Source: Shinisaurus crocodilurus (taxonomy: Eukaryota > Chordata > Lepidosauria > Squamata > Shinisauridae). Taken from it: 64,000 nucleotides of DNA. This document shows positions 52,676 to 62,724 of the stretch, piece by piece. The notes beneath the pieces are model-generated. The model did no database searches and was not told where the DNA came from. It worked only from the letters and a program-made list of their open reading frames with translations. The stretch's first letter is position 1. Every line of letters begins with the position of its first letter. The stretch lies in NCBI GenBank assembly GCA_021292165.1, contig CM037885.1:5513042-5577041 (forward strand), given 5' to 3'. Made by a program: the position numbers and the translations under genes.

Positions 52676-53255
52676 CAGCGCCGGCTCCAGGTTTCGGAGG
52701 GCCCTTGGGCATGGCGCCCTCCGTGAGTCTCCCTTCTCCCCACCATTGTCACCAGCTGCTGTGGCTCCTCCTCCTCTTATTTATTTATTTATTTATTATA
52801 TTTATACCTCGCCTTTTTTCCTGCAAGAAACCCAAGGCGGCTTACATAATCCTCCTCCTCCTCCTCCTCCTCCTCCTCCTCTCCACTTTATCCTCACAAC
52901 AACCCTGTGAGGTAGGGTTAGGCCGAGAGTGAGTGACTGGCCCAAAGTCACCCAGTGAGTTTCGTGGCCGAGCGGGGACTAGAACCCGGATCTCCCGAGT
53001 CCCAGTCCGACACTCTCACCACTACGCCACGCTGGCTACCATCGTGGCTGCCACTCGCTTGCTTGACAGGCAGGGAGCAAGGAGGCCGCGGCATCTCCCG
53101 CTCGTCTTCATCACCAAAGCGCGAGGCCGGTGAACAAGCAGGTTGCAGTGGCGGAGGAGGAGCAACTCCAGGAGGCTCTTGTTGTCAGTGGGCCCCTGCT
53201 GGGGTGTTGGCCCTCGGCAAGTGCCCAACCGTGCCTACCCTTGATGCTGGTCCTG
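52676..53255 (-). mobile_element. hAT family F element split by a SINE
   Basis: Left end CAGCGCCGGCTCCAGGTTTC and right end GATGCTGGTCCTG are the inverted family F ends. The MIR-like SINE at 52778-53036 interrupts it. Confidence 0.75.
52778..53036 (-). repeat. MIR-like SINE nested in hAT family F
   Basis: Inverted full copy with an internal (ctc)n expansion at about 52850-52880. Confidence 0.8.
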
Positions 53256-53344
53256 GTCGCCCCATTTTTGTCTCATTGACCGTTAGACATTGCTGAAAGC
53301 ATTTTTTTTTCCACAGGTTGCATGAAGTAGGATATTATCATCAT

Positions 53345-53573
53345 TATGTTTATATCCTGCCTTTTTTCCTCTTTCAAGGAACCCAAGGCGGCTTACATAA
53401 TCCTTCTCCCCTCCTCTCCATTTCATCCTCACAACAACCCTGTGAGGTAGGTTAGGCCGAGTGTCAGTGACTGGCCCAGAGTCACCCAGTGAGCTTCATG
53501 GCCGAGCGGGGACTAGAACCCGGGTCTCCCGAGTCGCAAGTCCGACGCTCTCACCACTGCGCCGCGCCGGCTC
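53345..53573 (-). repeat. MIR-like SINE
   Basis: Inverted full copy, ending 'ccactgcgccgcgccggctc'; CpG-rich, so probably one of the younger copies. Confidence 0.75.
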
Positions 53574-53793
53574 CCTCACACTTGGATAGGCTATTCGACA
53601 ACCATCGAAACGCAGAGAGGGTGTGCGTCTTTGGTTCCGCACGTGTCCCAGAGAAAACCATAATTGCCGTGCTCACAATCAACACTACCGGCTGGATGTC
53701 ATGAAACAGCAGGCGACGTACTCTACGGCACATGGGAGTGGATTTACCAGAAATGAGACACAAACTGAGGGAATCGGGGCAGTCTTACTAGAT

Positions 53794-53928
53794 CAGTGTT
53801 CTCCAACCTTGGGTCCCCAGATGTTTTTGGCCTACAACTCCCAGCATGCCCCAGCCAGCGTAGCTGGCTGGGGCATGCTGGGAGTTGTAGGCCAAAAACA
53901 TCTGGGGACCCAAGGTTGGAGAACACTG
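53794..53928. mobile_element. Palindromic hAT MITE, family A (copy 5, near-perfect palindrome)
   Basis: CAGTGTTCTCCAACCTTGG to CCAAGGTTGGAGAACACTG with essentially uninterrupted complementarity. The flanks share only tagat, slightly offset. Confidence 0.88.
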
Positions 53929-54725
53929 TTAGATTATACCTTTGTACCGCTCAAAATTCTCATTTAGCTGTTGTTCAGAACTCCGTATCGTCTAAAATTG
54001 CACAGATGGGAAAAAAATAGAAATACTTGTCGTATTTCAATTCTCGCACTAAGGATCCCATCTGGGTTCTCTCCACCGCACCACGAGCATTGCTCATTGC
54101 TGAAGTTTCTAGTCTCTCTCTCTGCTGTATTCATATGCATTCATACGGCCTGGATGCTGTATTCATATACCGTACATATCCAATCACCTGTCTACTGCCG
54201 ATGTTAAAAACCAGGGGAACATTTTGTTCTTTGGTTTAAAATTGAATATATACTCGAAAAATATAACTGTCCTACAGGAACCCTGCAGTCTTGTATATTT
54301 GCATATATAGGAATGCAAAAGGGCTTGTGTGCCCTGTGTGAAGGCCCTTGATTCTTGTACATGTGCAGAAATTCTCATACATCTGTCCACGCCACACTGA
54401 TAGGATTGTGGGGCTAGACTAGACCGGAACCTGGTAGCTGTAGGTTGAAACCTAGCAAAATCTAAAGTTTTTCCTGGCTTTTTCAAACTTCAGTTCTGAT
54501 TAGCTAGGGGGCAGGGGAAGCCAGCTGTTTTGCTAGCTGGACCAGTCTGATACTGGCTAGTTACGGTCAATAAGAATGTGACAGCTTCTTGTTCAAGCAC
54601 CAAACACATCCGGGCGGGCCACCCTTCCCTGAAAGTGGGGCATTGTGTGGCCGAGGGAATCCCTCATCAAGGGCCTATCGAGGGCCGTTGGGGGAGGAGC
54701 CAAGGAGAGAGAGGTGGGAGCTGCT
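53929..54725. other. No gene recognised
   Basis: AT-rich, unclassified. Confidence 0.4.
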
Positions 54726-55265
54726 CAGGGCCGGCGTCAAGGGTCGGCATGGTCGGGCAGATGCCGAGGGCCCACATCCCAGCAGGGGTCCGCTGACAAG
54801 AGAGCCCTGGGCTTCCTTCTCCTCTTCCTCATCGCGACCTGCTTGTTCTCCTGCCTCTCGCTCTGGCTCAGAAAACGGTGAAGGTGAGAAGGAGGAGTGG
54901 GAGTTGCCACTTCCTCCTTGCTTCCCAGCTCTCTGCCTGTCAAGCAAGCAAGCGGTAACCATCAGGGCCGGTGCTACCATTAGGCCAACTAGGCAGCTGC
55001 CTCTGGCGCAGGGCTAAAGGGGGGGCCAGAAACGCCTTGGGAAAAAAAATACAGCGCTCTCAAGTGGGAAGGGGGGGCGCTAAATATCTGATCTTGCCTA
55101 GGGCACCAAACTGCCTTGCACCGGTCCTGGCTAGCCATGATGAGGAAGAGGAGGAGGAGGAGGAAGAGCAGCTGGTGACAATGGCGGCGGGAAGGGAGAC
55201 TCCCTGAGGGAGAGGGCCCAGTGAGGGTGCCTGGCGCAAGGCGGGCCCTCCAAAACCCGGAGCTG
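54726..55265 (+). mobile_element. hAT family F element split by a family H MITE
   Basis: Starts CAGGGCCGGCGTCAAGGG. Its 3' part resumes after 55129 with 'agccatgatgaggaagagga' and ends near ccggagctgc. Confidence 0.7.
54963..55129. mobile_element. hAT MITE, family H (copy 4), nested
   Basis: CAGGGCCGGTGCTACCATTA to CCTTGCACCGGTCCTG. Flanks gtaaccat and ctagccat are similar, with one extra base on the right. Confidence 0.85.
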
Positions 55266-56220
55266 CCTTTCGATCTGTTGATGATTTTGCTTCGGGATCC
55301 CTCGACGTCCCCTTTCTCCAGGCCCACGGGCTCGAGCCAAAGGTTTGTCTCTCAGCCCAGCGACAGATCACGCTTTCGCATGCCCCGAATACAGGCAGCG
55401 CTGCCAAACTGCGAACAACCAACATCCATATTTAGTTCCCGGCGTGTCGCCTGCGGGAGCTAATTTTAATCTGCTCTGGCGAAGCGGAGCCCTGCCACCT
55501 GATGTCATCCCTTCTCTGGGGACTTAAAAAGATCAGCAGCGTTAGTCAGTTAGAAACCCGGCCGATGGGACCCGCCCGATCAGTGGCGCGGGGGACCTTC
55601 TCCTGGATGTGACAGATGGCCATGGCTGGGAAGAGAGGGGGTTTTGTGCCTGCCAGGGAGTGGATTACGGGGATCGCCCTGATCCAAATTTGATCTCAGA
55701 GAAGGGACTTGGGGGCAATCCCTTGCCGTGCCCTGCGTGCAATATGAATCGGACACAATTTGCACACCAGTGGCAATTTGCTGTAAATTAATCTCTCTCT
55801 CTCTCTCAAATGGAGGCCCTGGGGTTCCAACAGTCCATCAGTAAAAAGTGATCCAGGGACCAAGGAGAGGTCACCCTTTGCCCCGTTACTTTCCTTTTGC
55901 CAGTTATGCAAAGGGCTGTAACTCGCCCCCCCCCCCCCCGGCTCTTGCATACTGTTAATAGCAGCCTGAAATTAAGGAGGTGAAACTTTCCCTGGCATCA
56001 AGATTAAAAATGGCCAATTTCTTAGTGTCGGGCTGCTGCTGATAGGATTGCCGACTTCTCAACCAGCCATTGTAGCTGTGTCTTCTCAGTTCACCTGCTT
56101 GTATCTGCCCGTCAAGCTACTGTTAAAAGCTTCCCCTGCTGGTTTCTGTGTACCAAGTAGCTATTAAAGGCACAAGAACGGACCAGGGGAGGTTATTTTC
56201 TGATAAGCTGGCAACCTTAA
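55266..56220. other. Non-repetitive stretch with promoter-like motifs, no gene assigned
   Basis: CCATATTTAG (55426-55435, CArG-like) and TTAAAAAG (55524-55531, TATA-like) precede an ATG at 55565 that opens only 15 codons. No donor or downstream exon could be tied to it. Confidence 0.3.
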
Positions 56221-56223
56221 CTA

Positions 56224-56318
56224 TTAGGGTCCTTATTTATTTATTTATTATATTTATCAATCGCCCATCTGGCCAGACATCCGGCCACTCTGAGCGATGT
56301 ACAATCCAATAAAAATAC

Positions 56319-56356
<38 letters not shown>

Positions 56357-56460
56357 AAAACACAATTAAAAACAGAACAAAACTTTAAAATCCTAACCCA
56401 CCCCATATTCCCGCCTGAAAAGCCACGTTTTTAATGCACGGCGGAAGCTAATCAAGGAAG
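56224..56460 (-). repeat. L2-clade LINE 3' end with (CA)n
   Basis: Reverse complement of the 41900-42050 tail: 'aatcgcccatctggccagac' and 'gcctgaaaagccacgttttt'. A (CA)n run lies at 56323-56353. Confidence 0.7.
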
Positions 56461-56865
56461 GGATTATTTTCTTGAACCCCAGAATGACCTCCGATACAGT
56501 CTACCGTTCCTTTCTGCCCTTCTTCATCATTGTGGCATCCAGAAATTAGTTTGAAAACACTCTGCGCATGCTAGAAACTCCTCGTCTTTGTGATTGTCTC
56601 ACCCCCTCCACTTTGCAGCAGGGCTCAGATCTTGCTGCCCGATGCGTGGGGGGCAGTCTCCCACCTATTTGATGTGGAGCATGAGGTCCAGATGCGAGAG
56701 AGGACGCTCCAAGTACCCGTGTAGCTATGGAACTGGGTGGAGAGCTGCTACTACGTTTTCCCAGCCCTGATCCTGCCCCTTTAGCAGCAGCCTGACGAGC
56801 AGAAGCTAAATAGGAGGAAGCTTCCCTTCCATGGATATAAAGCGGAGGTGCAGAAACTCAGGCCT

Positions 56866-57000
56866 GGGGCGGGGGAAATCCAGCCCTCTGGGTTCCCCCG
56901 AGCACCCATCAGTTTGGTGGTTTCCCGGTCTTTGCAGTACTTTGCCCACTCTAAAAAGTTCAAATGCCTCTCCTAAGGCTCAGTTACTGGGCGGGTTTCA
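56866..57000 (-). repeat. hAT-like repeat, family D fragment
   Basis: 'atcagtttggtggtttcccg' and 'caaatgcctctcctaaggct' recur in family D. Orientation is tentative. Confidence 0.4.
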
Positions 57001-57336
57001 CACGACCACACTCTAAGCCAGACTGCTCCAGCATAGGAGGAGTGTGGCTTGCCCGCACACCATGGCCACTAGTAGCTCTTGTGGCCACTAGCCTTGTGGC
57101 TGCAGCAGTGTGGGGCGGGGGTGGGGAGCCTCTGACCGCCGTCGACCAAATCCACTTCGACACGTTGGAGGCAGCTGTCCATGGGCGCTCGCCAGAGCGC
57201 TTGGCAAGACAAGAGCAGCAGTGATTTTGCGCTCTTGCAAGCAGCTTGTCGCCGTTTGGGGCTAACCCTAGGCTTGTTGTGTCTTCTGGTTCGGACAACA
57301 CAGCCAGCCTAGGGAGTGGCTACGAAACCCCTAGCA
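57001..57336. other. No gene recognised
   Basis: GC-rich, unclassified. Confidence 0.35.
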
Positions 57337-57469
57337 CAGTGTCTCCAACCTGGGTCCCCGGATGTTTTTGGCCTCCAACTCCCAGCATGCCCCAGCCAGC
57401 TACGCTGGCTGGGGCATGCTGGGAGTTGTAGGCCAAAAACATCCGGGGACCCAAGGTTGGAGAACACTG
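57337..57469. mobile_element. Palindromic hAT MITE, family A (copy 6)
   Basis: CAGTGTCTCCAACCTGGG to GGTTGGAGAACACTG. Flanks ccctagca and gcctagca (one extra base on the right). Confidence 0.85.
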
Positions 57470-57533
57470 CGCCTAGCACAAGCCATGGCCTGTCAGGGTG
57501 GCTCATAAGCCCAGAAGCTAGGCCAGTGATGGC

Positions 57534-58398
57534 GAACCTTTTTGAGCCCGAGTGCCCAAACTGCAACACAAAACCAACTTATTTATTTCAAAGTGCCAAC
57601 ACTGCCATTAAACCTGAATACCGAGGTTTTAGTTTTAGAAAAACAACTCATACAGTTGTCCAAACTAATTAACATATTTTGTCTTAAAAGAAAAACACAA
57701 TAACAGAGCTTTCAAATGATACAAACAGTTTTTTGTTGAAAAAAAATCAACTCAAAAAATTATTATAGTACTACATTGTACCATAGCCTGAGGGAATTTA
57801 TACAAACTTTTAAAATAATTAGGCACATGTATTTTTGGATAAGGTATTCTCAACTTGTAATATGAATTATATGCCAGACTGAAATTGTATGGGGCAAGCT
57901 TTACCCGGGTCCTTTCCTGCTTCTAGAGGTGTCGGATTAGTAAAAGTAAAAGTCAACCTGCCTAGGATGAGCAAGATAACAAGAAAACTAAACGTGCTTA
58001 ACACATTTTAAACACTTATGTCTTGGACTGCAAACACTGCATTAGGTAAAAGTTGCATTGGGCATACTTTTGCACAATTAATGTGATTTTGCTATTGCAT
58101 ACATGCTGATAATTTGTCAAACCTTGGCTCATACTCCGTTAGTTTGAGGCAACACATGCAGCACTCAGGTCAACTGTTAGGGCTTTACATCCAAGCCATG
58201 CTCTGTGCATCATTCTTCAAAATCTTTTAAATGTGATAACGATGTAGAAAATAATTCTGTGACAGGAATTCTAGAATAAAATCATTCTGACAAACACTGT
58301 GAGAAAGAACAAAATCATTAGTGTTTTGCAGAAAGGGACAGTCTTTTCGCGATCTGGTGACCAATGGCTCGAGTGCCCACAGAGAGGTCCTGCGTGCC
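57534..58398 (+). mobile_element. Charlie-like hAT element running into the assembly gap
   Basis: Left end CAGTGATGGCGAACCTTTTT GAGCCCGAGTGCCCAAAC (shown in two parts) is a common hAT terminus. 'aatggctcgagtgcccacag' near 58366 is the start of the matching right end, which is lost in the N run. The AT-rich interior has no transposase frame, so it is non-autonomous or deleted. Confidence 0.7.
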
Positions 58399-58498
58399 NN
58401 NNNNNNNNNNNNNNNNNNNNNNNNNNNNNNNNNNNNNNNNNNNNNNNNNNNNNNNNNNNNNNNNNNNNNNNNNNNNNNNNNNNNNNNNNNNNNNNNNN
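58399..58498. other. Assembly gap (100 N)
   Basis: Exactly 100 N, a common placeholder for a gap of unknown size. Order and orientation across it are not shown by the sequence. Confidence 0.99.
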
Positions 58499-58525
58499 AA
58501 CTGAGCACAAATCGGAAAGTCTCTG

Positions 58526-58720
58526 GTTTAATCTCTCCTTTTCCATGAGCTCACCAAGTGACCCTAGGTAAGCCATTCTCTCTGAGGCCTCTGCACCCCC
58601 ATCTGCAATATGGGGGACAATAATATTTACCTACCTCACAGGGTTGTTGTAAGGATTGCAACTAGATAATGCACATAAAGCACTTTGAACACTTGAAAGT
58701 GAAATATAAATGTTAAAAAC
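58526..58720 (+). repeat. MIR SINE
   Basis: 'ccatctgcaatatgggggac', 'cctcacagggttgttgtaag' and tail 'gaaatataaatgttaaa'. Confidence 0.75.
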
Positions 58721-58789
58721 AACAACAACACATAGATATAATGTGTGTGTTGTGCCACCAAAAGGCCTGTCATATCTTATTCCATTTTT

Positions 58790-58997
58790 TTAATCCTCCA
58801 GAGACCTCAGGGCAACACACACAACTGGTTCTTCCCCTTCCCCTATTTTTAACCTGATAACAACCCTGTGAGGTAGGTTAGGCTGAGAGATATTTACTAG
58901 ATCAAGGCCACCCAGTAAGCTTAATTGGCCGAGTAGGGATTTGCAACCCGGCTCTTCCTAGTCTATGTCCAACACTCTAGCCACTACACCACACTGC
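58790..58997 (-). repeat. MIR-like SINE (diverged)
   Basis: 'ccctgtgaggtaggttaggc' and 'ccactacaccacactgc', inverted. Confidence 0.65.
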
Positions 58998-59508
58998 TTC
59001 AACAGGTTGCAATCCTTGCAACACCCTGTAAAGTAGGCCAACATTATTTCCCCCATATTGCAAATGGAGGGGCCAAGATGGAGAGAGGATACCGCCTCCT
59101 GCAAAGTTCATGCCAGATGAGAGATTCCTGTTTTGTAGCTCTCTCGCTCTCTCAGACGCCATGCCAGCTCACCTCCTATAACAGATGTTGGAGGAGGGAG
59201 GAACCCATGAAGGCAGGGACCCCCCTGGGTGGTGCAGTGCGCCTTTCTGTGCCCTCCTGAGATAATTGTCAGGGGATGCTTGGCTGCCTAGCACCAGGGT
59301 AGGGAAAAGGTTTTGTCCCCACTGCAGCAGTGACCTCCATCTTCAGTGATTTTTTACTTTCCCCACACACATAAGAGCAAATGGCAACCATTTCCTTGTA
59401 TATTATTTATTATCAATTGATTATCGTTAATAATTATAATTATTTCTATCCCACCTTTAAAGATACAAACCCTTCCAAGATGGCTTACAAGTAAAATCAG
59501 AATACACC
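58998..59508. other. No gene recognised
   Basis: A MIR-like fragment at about 59005-59080; otherwise unclassified. Confidence 0.4.
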
Positions 59509-59633
59509 AGGCCTTCCCCAACCTCGTTCCCTCCAGATGTGGACAACAGATGTGTTGAACTACAACTCCCAGCATCCCCAGCCAGCCATGCTGGAGACCA
59601 ACACATCTGGAGGGCACCAGGTTGGGGAAGGCT
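59509..59633. repeat. Palindromic MITE, family B, inside a LINE tail
   Basis: 'ggccttccccaacctcgttc' to 'ggcaccaggttggggaaggc'. The flanking A-rich LINE tail ('ccaagatggcttacaagtaa') continues on both sides. Confidence 0.75.
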
Positions 59634-60057
59634 AAAATATGCTAATAAAAATCACAACAAACACAATCAAAAACATACATAGGAGAAGGAAAGAGGTGCT
59701 TTGTACTAATACAGCACTGGGGCGGTGATGCAGCCTGCCTGTAGGCTGGGCCGCTCGCTACGTAACACAAGCATGAGCTATGAGCAGAGACAGAGCCATG
59801 TAAGGGAAGCCCTGTCTGCTTCCTGCTGCTGCAAACAAAGTGCTTTTGCTTTGCATGCACAGAGGAGCTGCTGCCTAAAGCTGGCCTAACCTATACCTGT
59901 TCCACAAACTGCCCCAGCCATCAGATTGTTTGTAACTTGTAGGTATAAAAAGACAGCTTGTGGTTCCACCCCTGGAGTGTGACTAAGAAACAGAATCAGG
60001 GTGGGGTTGCAATGGGACAACACAGATACCAGACTCAGTTGCTTCTATTGAGTAAAA

Positions 60058-60292
60058 ACATAAGAAGAGCCCTGCTGGATCAGACCAAGGGTCCATATAG
60101 TCCAGCATTCTGTTCACACAGTGGCCAACCAGCAGCCCACGGATCCCACAAGCAGGACATGAGTGCAACAGCACCTTCCCGCCCATGTTCCCCTGCAACA
60201 GGTGTGCATAGGCATACTGCCTCTGATCCTGGAGGTAGCATAACATCATCAGGACTAGTAGCCATTGATAGCCTTCTCCTCCATGAGTACTA
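60058..60292 (-). repeat. CR1 3' UTR fragment
   Basis: Inverted relative to the other copies: 'agagccctgctggatcagac' at the left, 'agtagccattgatagccttc' at the right. Confidence 0.75.
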
Positions 60293-60498
60293 CAGAGCAA
60301 AATAAAACAGAATTAAAGTTAACATGGGGCGGGCCTGCAGCCTGGGACATTGTGGTGTGGGAGAAAACAGGCCTGGAGTCACCAGTAGCAGATTTTGTCC
60401 TCACCCCAATGCTGTCCCCAAATGCACCTCGGTTTCCCATCAGGAAAATGGGAACTATTATGTGTCACTGATGGCTACTTGTGCTCATTTAGCTATTA

Positions 60499-60738
60499 AT
60501 TACATTTTTATTCTGTCCTTCCTCCAAGGAGGGCATGGTGGTTCACATGGCTCCTCACCGCCACCCCCATTTCATCTTCACAACAACCTTGAGAGGCAGG
60601 TTAGGCTGAGAGAGAGAGAGAGGTGTGTGTGTGTGTGCCTGGCCCTATATCATCCAGGGAGCTTCATGGCTGAGTGGGAATTTGAACCTGCATCTCCCCA
60701 GTGTTACACCCACTCTAACCACTACACCCACTGGCTCT
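60499..60738 (-). repeat. MIR-like SINE
   Basis: Inverted copy with an internal gagaga and (tg)n expansion at about 60610-60640. Confidence 0.7.
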
Positions 60739-61600
60739 AGTGAATGCTGTCTTTCATACAAAATGGCAGGCTGTGACCAAATCCCATTTCCTTTGTCGCC
60801 TCTGCCGTGTGTGTGTACATGTGCGCGCATATGCCTGCCTGCCTCCCACACTGCCAACATTAAATTGTAAGCCCCTTGGAGTCAGAGAGCTGCCTTTTTC
60901 TTCTTCTTTTGTGCTTCTTTCCTTCTGCAAAGGGCCATGTACATTGATGGTTGGCTATAAATTATGACTATGATTTCAAAATCGCTATTTTCTGGTTTCC
61001 ATTTCAAAATCCCTTTATTAGGCCATATCATCTTAACATCCCAACTAAAACATCTAGTCAGCTTTCCCTGCTCCTATGCTTCCCCCCCCCCTTGTAATAT
61101 TGCCTGATGAAGATATCTGGAGATCTTGAAAGCTTGCACATTTTATGTGATCTTTGGGTTGGCCTAATAAAGGTATAACACTATATGGATTTTGGAACTT
61201 TTCTTATGGCCAATACGACTGGCTTTGTTGTTTTAAAATAATCATTTCATTCTTATTTGGGGCTCCTGAAATCCCTGCTTCTTCTGACTAGGTACTAGTC
61301 ACATATCATGATGTTTGACAGCAACAGCTAAAAATAAGTGTATAAAAAATTATTTGGAACTGGATTTGAGGTTGGCAACCTGAGCCTGGCCGCAAAGGTG
61401 AAAAAGACGGCAAACCCGGTGTTTTTTTTTTTTTTTTTAAGGAGCTGTCACTCATGGCAGCAGCTTTTCTCTTCCCCCTCTCCACCCCCAACCATTCCCC
61501 AGTCACAGGTGCTTGCAACTGGGCCAGACACTCAGGAGGAGACTGGTGATGACCCACTTTTGGGGGCAGCAACAACCCCCACAAGAGGAAACCCCTCGAA
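60739..61600. other. No gene; LINE/SINE tail fragments
   Basis: The tail 'attgtaagccccttggagtc' (60866) and a segment ending 'aggtataacactatatggat' (61173) look like old retroelement ends. GC content rises after 61500 towards MYPOP. Confidence 0.4.
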
Positions 61601-62267
61601 GTGTGCGTGTGTTGAACTCCCAGAAGCCTTCGGGGGCCCACCCGCTGCCCACCGTAGGAGGCCGTGTGAGCAGGCAGCAGGCCACGGTTGCTAGGGAAAC
61701 CATCCCGGCCGCCCCTTGGCCTGCTGGGAGTGCGGCTAAGTAGTGAGCATGCCCGAGTAGGAGGAGGAGGAACCAACCGAGGAGCAACCGGAGGGAGGAG
61801 CGGGGGAGGCTTCTCAATGCAGCAAGGCAGCTAAGCGGGAGCGGAGAGGAATCCGGGGTGCCCCGCCTCGAAGAGTCCTCCCCACGCACCCTTTTCCCAG
61901 CAGGGAGGCGTGGGGGGTGGGGAGGCGGTGGCAGAGGGCACCCCGGGAGACGACAAGCCTGCAAGGCGAAGCCTCTCGCTAGCCAACCTGGCACCGTGCC
62001 CCCTCCGCCCGGCGCAACACCGTGCCAGCGCACAGGCTGCCCGGCACCGGTCCGGCGATGCCAGAAGAGGTCCCGCTCGCTCCCGCCTCCTCCGCCGGCA
62101 TCACCCACCCTGCCTGCTCAGCCCTCCGCGCAGCGGCGCCGGCTGCGTGGCGCCGGGCTTAAGGAGCCGCTGCCCGACCGGCAAGCCCTGAATGAGCCGG
62201 GCGCGGAAGCAGGTGGTGGCCCCGGGAGAACGGCGTCAACAATAACAGCAGCAGCAGCAGCCCCGGG
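61601..62267 (+). promoter_or_regulatory. CpG-rich promoter and 5' UTR region of MYPOP
   Basis: Strongly GC- and CpG-rich, with no TATA box, leading straight to the MYPOP ATG. A GGTTGCTAGGGAAACC at about 61685-61700 is an RFX X-box-like site. The exact start site cannot be read from sequence. Confidence 0.6.
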
Positions 62268-62724
62268 ATGTCTGGCGAGAGCGAAGAGATCACCCGCCTT
62301 CGCAAGCCGCGCTTCTCCTACGAGGAGAACCAGATCCTGATCCAAGAAGTGCGGGCCAACTATGCCAAGCTGTACGGCACCCAGAGTCGGCGGGTGACGG
62401 TGGCCGAACGCCGGCGGGTCTGGGAAGGCATCGCCGCCAGGATCAACAGCATCACCAGCTGGAAACGGACCGGCCAAGAGGTGCAGAAGCGCTGGAATGA
62501 CTTCAAGCGGCGCACCAAGGAGAAGCTGGCGCGGGTGCCCCATTCCACCCAGGGCGCTGGCAACGCCTGCTGCGACGAGACCTTCTCGGCCGAGGAAGAG
62601 ACCATCTTTGCCATCCTGGGGCCTGGCGTGATGGTGGGCGCCGGCGGGGCAGAACCCGGAGCCCTGCAGAACGCGCCGGGGTTTGCCGCCCACAGTTACC
62701 GCCTGGCAGCCGAGCACTGTACCG
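62268..62724 (+). CDS. MYPOP: MYPOP, first coding exon (gene continues beyond window)
   Basis: Myb-related transcription factor, partner of profilin; a nuclear DNA-binding regulator described as a repressor. Residues about 10-95 form a Myb/SANT-like (trihelix-type) DNA-binding domain: [40 protein letters not shown], then [20 protein letters not shown], with only scattered differences from mammalian MYPOP. A conserved [16 protein letters not shown] follows. Translation starts at the ATG at 62268 in the GC-rich region. The exon ends at donor ACCG|gtgagt with 152 codons plus one base. The Pro-rich profilin-binding part must lie in later exons, to the right of the window. Very similar domains occur in NAIF1 and MSANTD proteins, but the extended match to MYPOP is decisive. 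Confidence 0.95.

Noticed and set aside
54589..55017. 142-codon plus-strand frame
   Set aside because: It runs through hAT family F and family H repeats; the composition is explained by the repeats.
58227..58576. Open frames spanning the N run
   Set aside because: They exist only because N codons are not counted as stops.
13109..59633. CRISPR-like array from the recurring palindromes
   Set aside because: Copies are dispersed over tens of kilobases, each with its own flanks and often target duplications, in a vertebrate genome.
61503..62717. Long minus-strand frames overlapping the MYPOP region
   Set aside because: Shadows of GC-rich sequence: they are antisense to the clearly conserved MYPOP exon and show no domain.
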